Positions 5,226-5,373 of a stretch of DNA of 5,373 nt are shown here, one piece after another. A model generated the notes under the pieces. It was given only the letters and a program-made list of their open reading frames with translations. It did no database searches and was not told where the DNA came from. Position numbers and translations under genes: made by a program. Position 1 is the stretch's first letter, and each line of letters begins with the position of its first letter. The stretch comes from Actinomycetes bacterium (GTDB taxonomy: Bacteria > Actinomycetota > Acidimicrobiia > Acidimicrobiales > RAAP-2): assembly GCA_021841725.1 (NCBI GenBank), contig JAKCEC010000103.1:1-5373 (forward strand), in the 5' to 3' direction.

Positions 5226-5373
5226 AGATTTCCGTCGCCCTGCGCGACGCACCCTACGAGGTGACCGTGGGCGCGGGGGTGCGCCACGACGTGGGCGCGT
5301 TCGTGGCCGCGCACCTGCCACGAGCTCGACTGGCGGTCCTCATCACGTCCGCGTCGATCCGCCGACAGCCGTG
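5222..5373 (+). CDS. aroB: 3-dehydroquinate synthase, N-terminal fragment cut by window end
   Basis: Only the first 50 codons are present, from GTG at 5222. The fragment has the pattern of the AroB N-terminus: a strand-rich start (KISVALRDAPYEVTVGAGV), matching the family's V-x-L-x(4)-Y-x-V-x-V-G-x-G, then a helix (AFVAAHL) and a hydrophobic strand (LAVLITSASI) leading to the NAD-binding region. AroB is an NAD-dependent, metal-dependent enzyme that cyclises DAHP to 3-dehydroquinate, step two of the pathway. The start overlaps the aroK stop in GTGA without a Shine-Dalgarno sequence, so it is translationally coupled. The aroC-aroK-aroB order common in actinobacteria strengthens the call. Catalytic residues lie beyond the window and cannot be checked. 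Confidence 0.93.
   Translation, partial: MKISVALRDAPYEVTVGAGVRHDVGAFVAAHLPRARLAVLITSASIRRQP

Noticed and set aside
4671..5321. A 216-codon minus-strand open frame opposite aroK
   Set aside because: It is antisense to a shikimate kinase with all signature motifs; its Arg-rich product is a codon-bias artefact.

Overview
The window reads as a GC-rich (about two thirds G+C by eye), very compact bacterial chromosome segment, most likely from the Actinomycetota and plausibly an Acidimicrobiia-like lineage. That placement is inferred from base composition, frequent GTG starts, promoters placed at the start codon, the aroC-aroK-aroB order and the kinds of small conserved proteins present. I see no mobile element, CRISPR array, tRNA or rRNA. 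No stretch over 300 bases lacks a gene; the longest non-coding gap is 114 bp (1738-1851).

Layout. (1) 1-1507, plus strand: the 3' part of tyrS (tyrosyl-tRNA synthetase, N-terminus outside the window), overlapped at GTGA by a small secreted lipoprotein gene. (2) 1504-1737, minus strand: a 77-residue conserved-looking protein, convergent with the lipoprotein gene and sharing 4 bp with it. (3) 1738-1851: a divergent promoter region and a structured 5' leader. (4) 1852-2064, plus strand: a 70-residue protein with a C-x2-C...H-x3-C putative metal site. (5) 2061-2795, minus strand: a 244-residue cysteine-cluster protein, again overlapping its convergent neighbour by 4 bp. (6) 2796-2845: a second divergent promoter region. 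(7) 2846-5373, plus strand: nfuA (Fe-S carrier), then aroC, aroK and the start of aroB, three shikimate-pathway genes. aroK and aroB overlap at GTGA and continue out of the window.

Functional reading. AroB, AroK and AroC catalyse steps 2, 5 and 7 of the shikimate pathway to chorismate, the precursor of Phe, Tyr and Trp. TyrS later charges tRNA with one of those products, but it lies in a separate transcription unit and the proximity may be incidental. NfuA delivers Fe-S clusters. Its divergent neighbour is an eight-cysteine protein resembling the CxxCxxCC/YkgJ putative metal-chelating family, and a third small Cys/His protein lies next to that, so the centre of the window is a small metal-protein neighbourhood of unknown purpose.

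The most unusual signal is regulatory. Four genes on both strands (starts at 1737-, 2795-, 2846+ and 3529+) carry a TAnnnT hexamer followed by exactly six bases and then the start codon, the geometry expected of leaderless transcripts. Two divergent promoter pairs have the same 26-bp gap between their -10 hexamers. The only clear Shine-Dalgarno sequence (GAGGAG, 1841-1846) belongs to the 70-residue gene, whose leader also has two tandem hairpins. No gene here is demonstrably part of an undescribed system; the best leads are the promoter and translation architecture and the cysteine-protein cluster.
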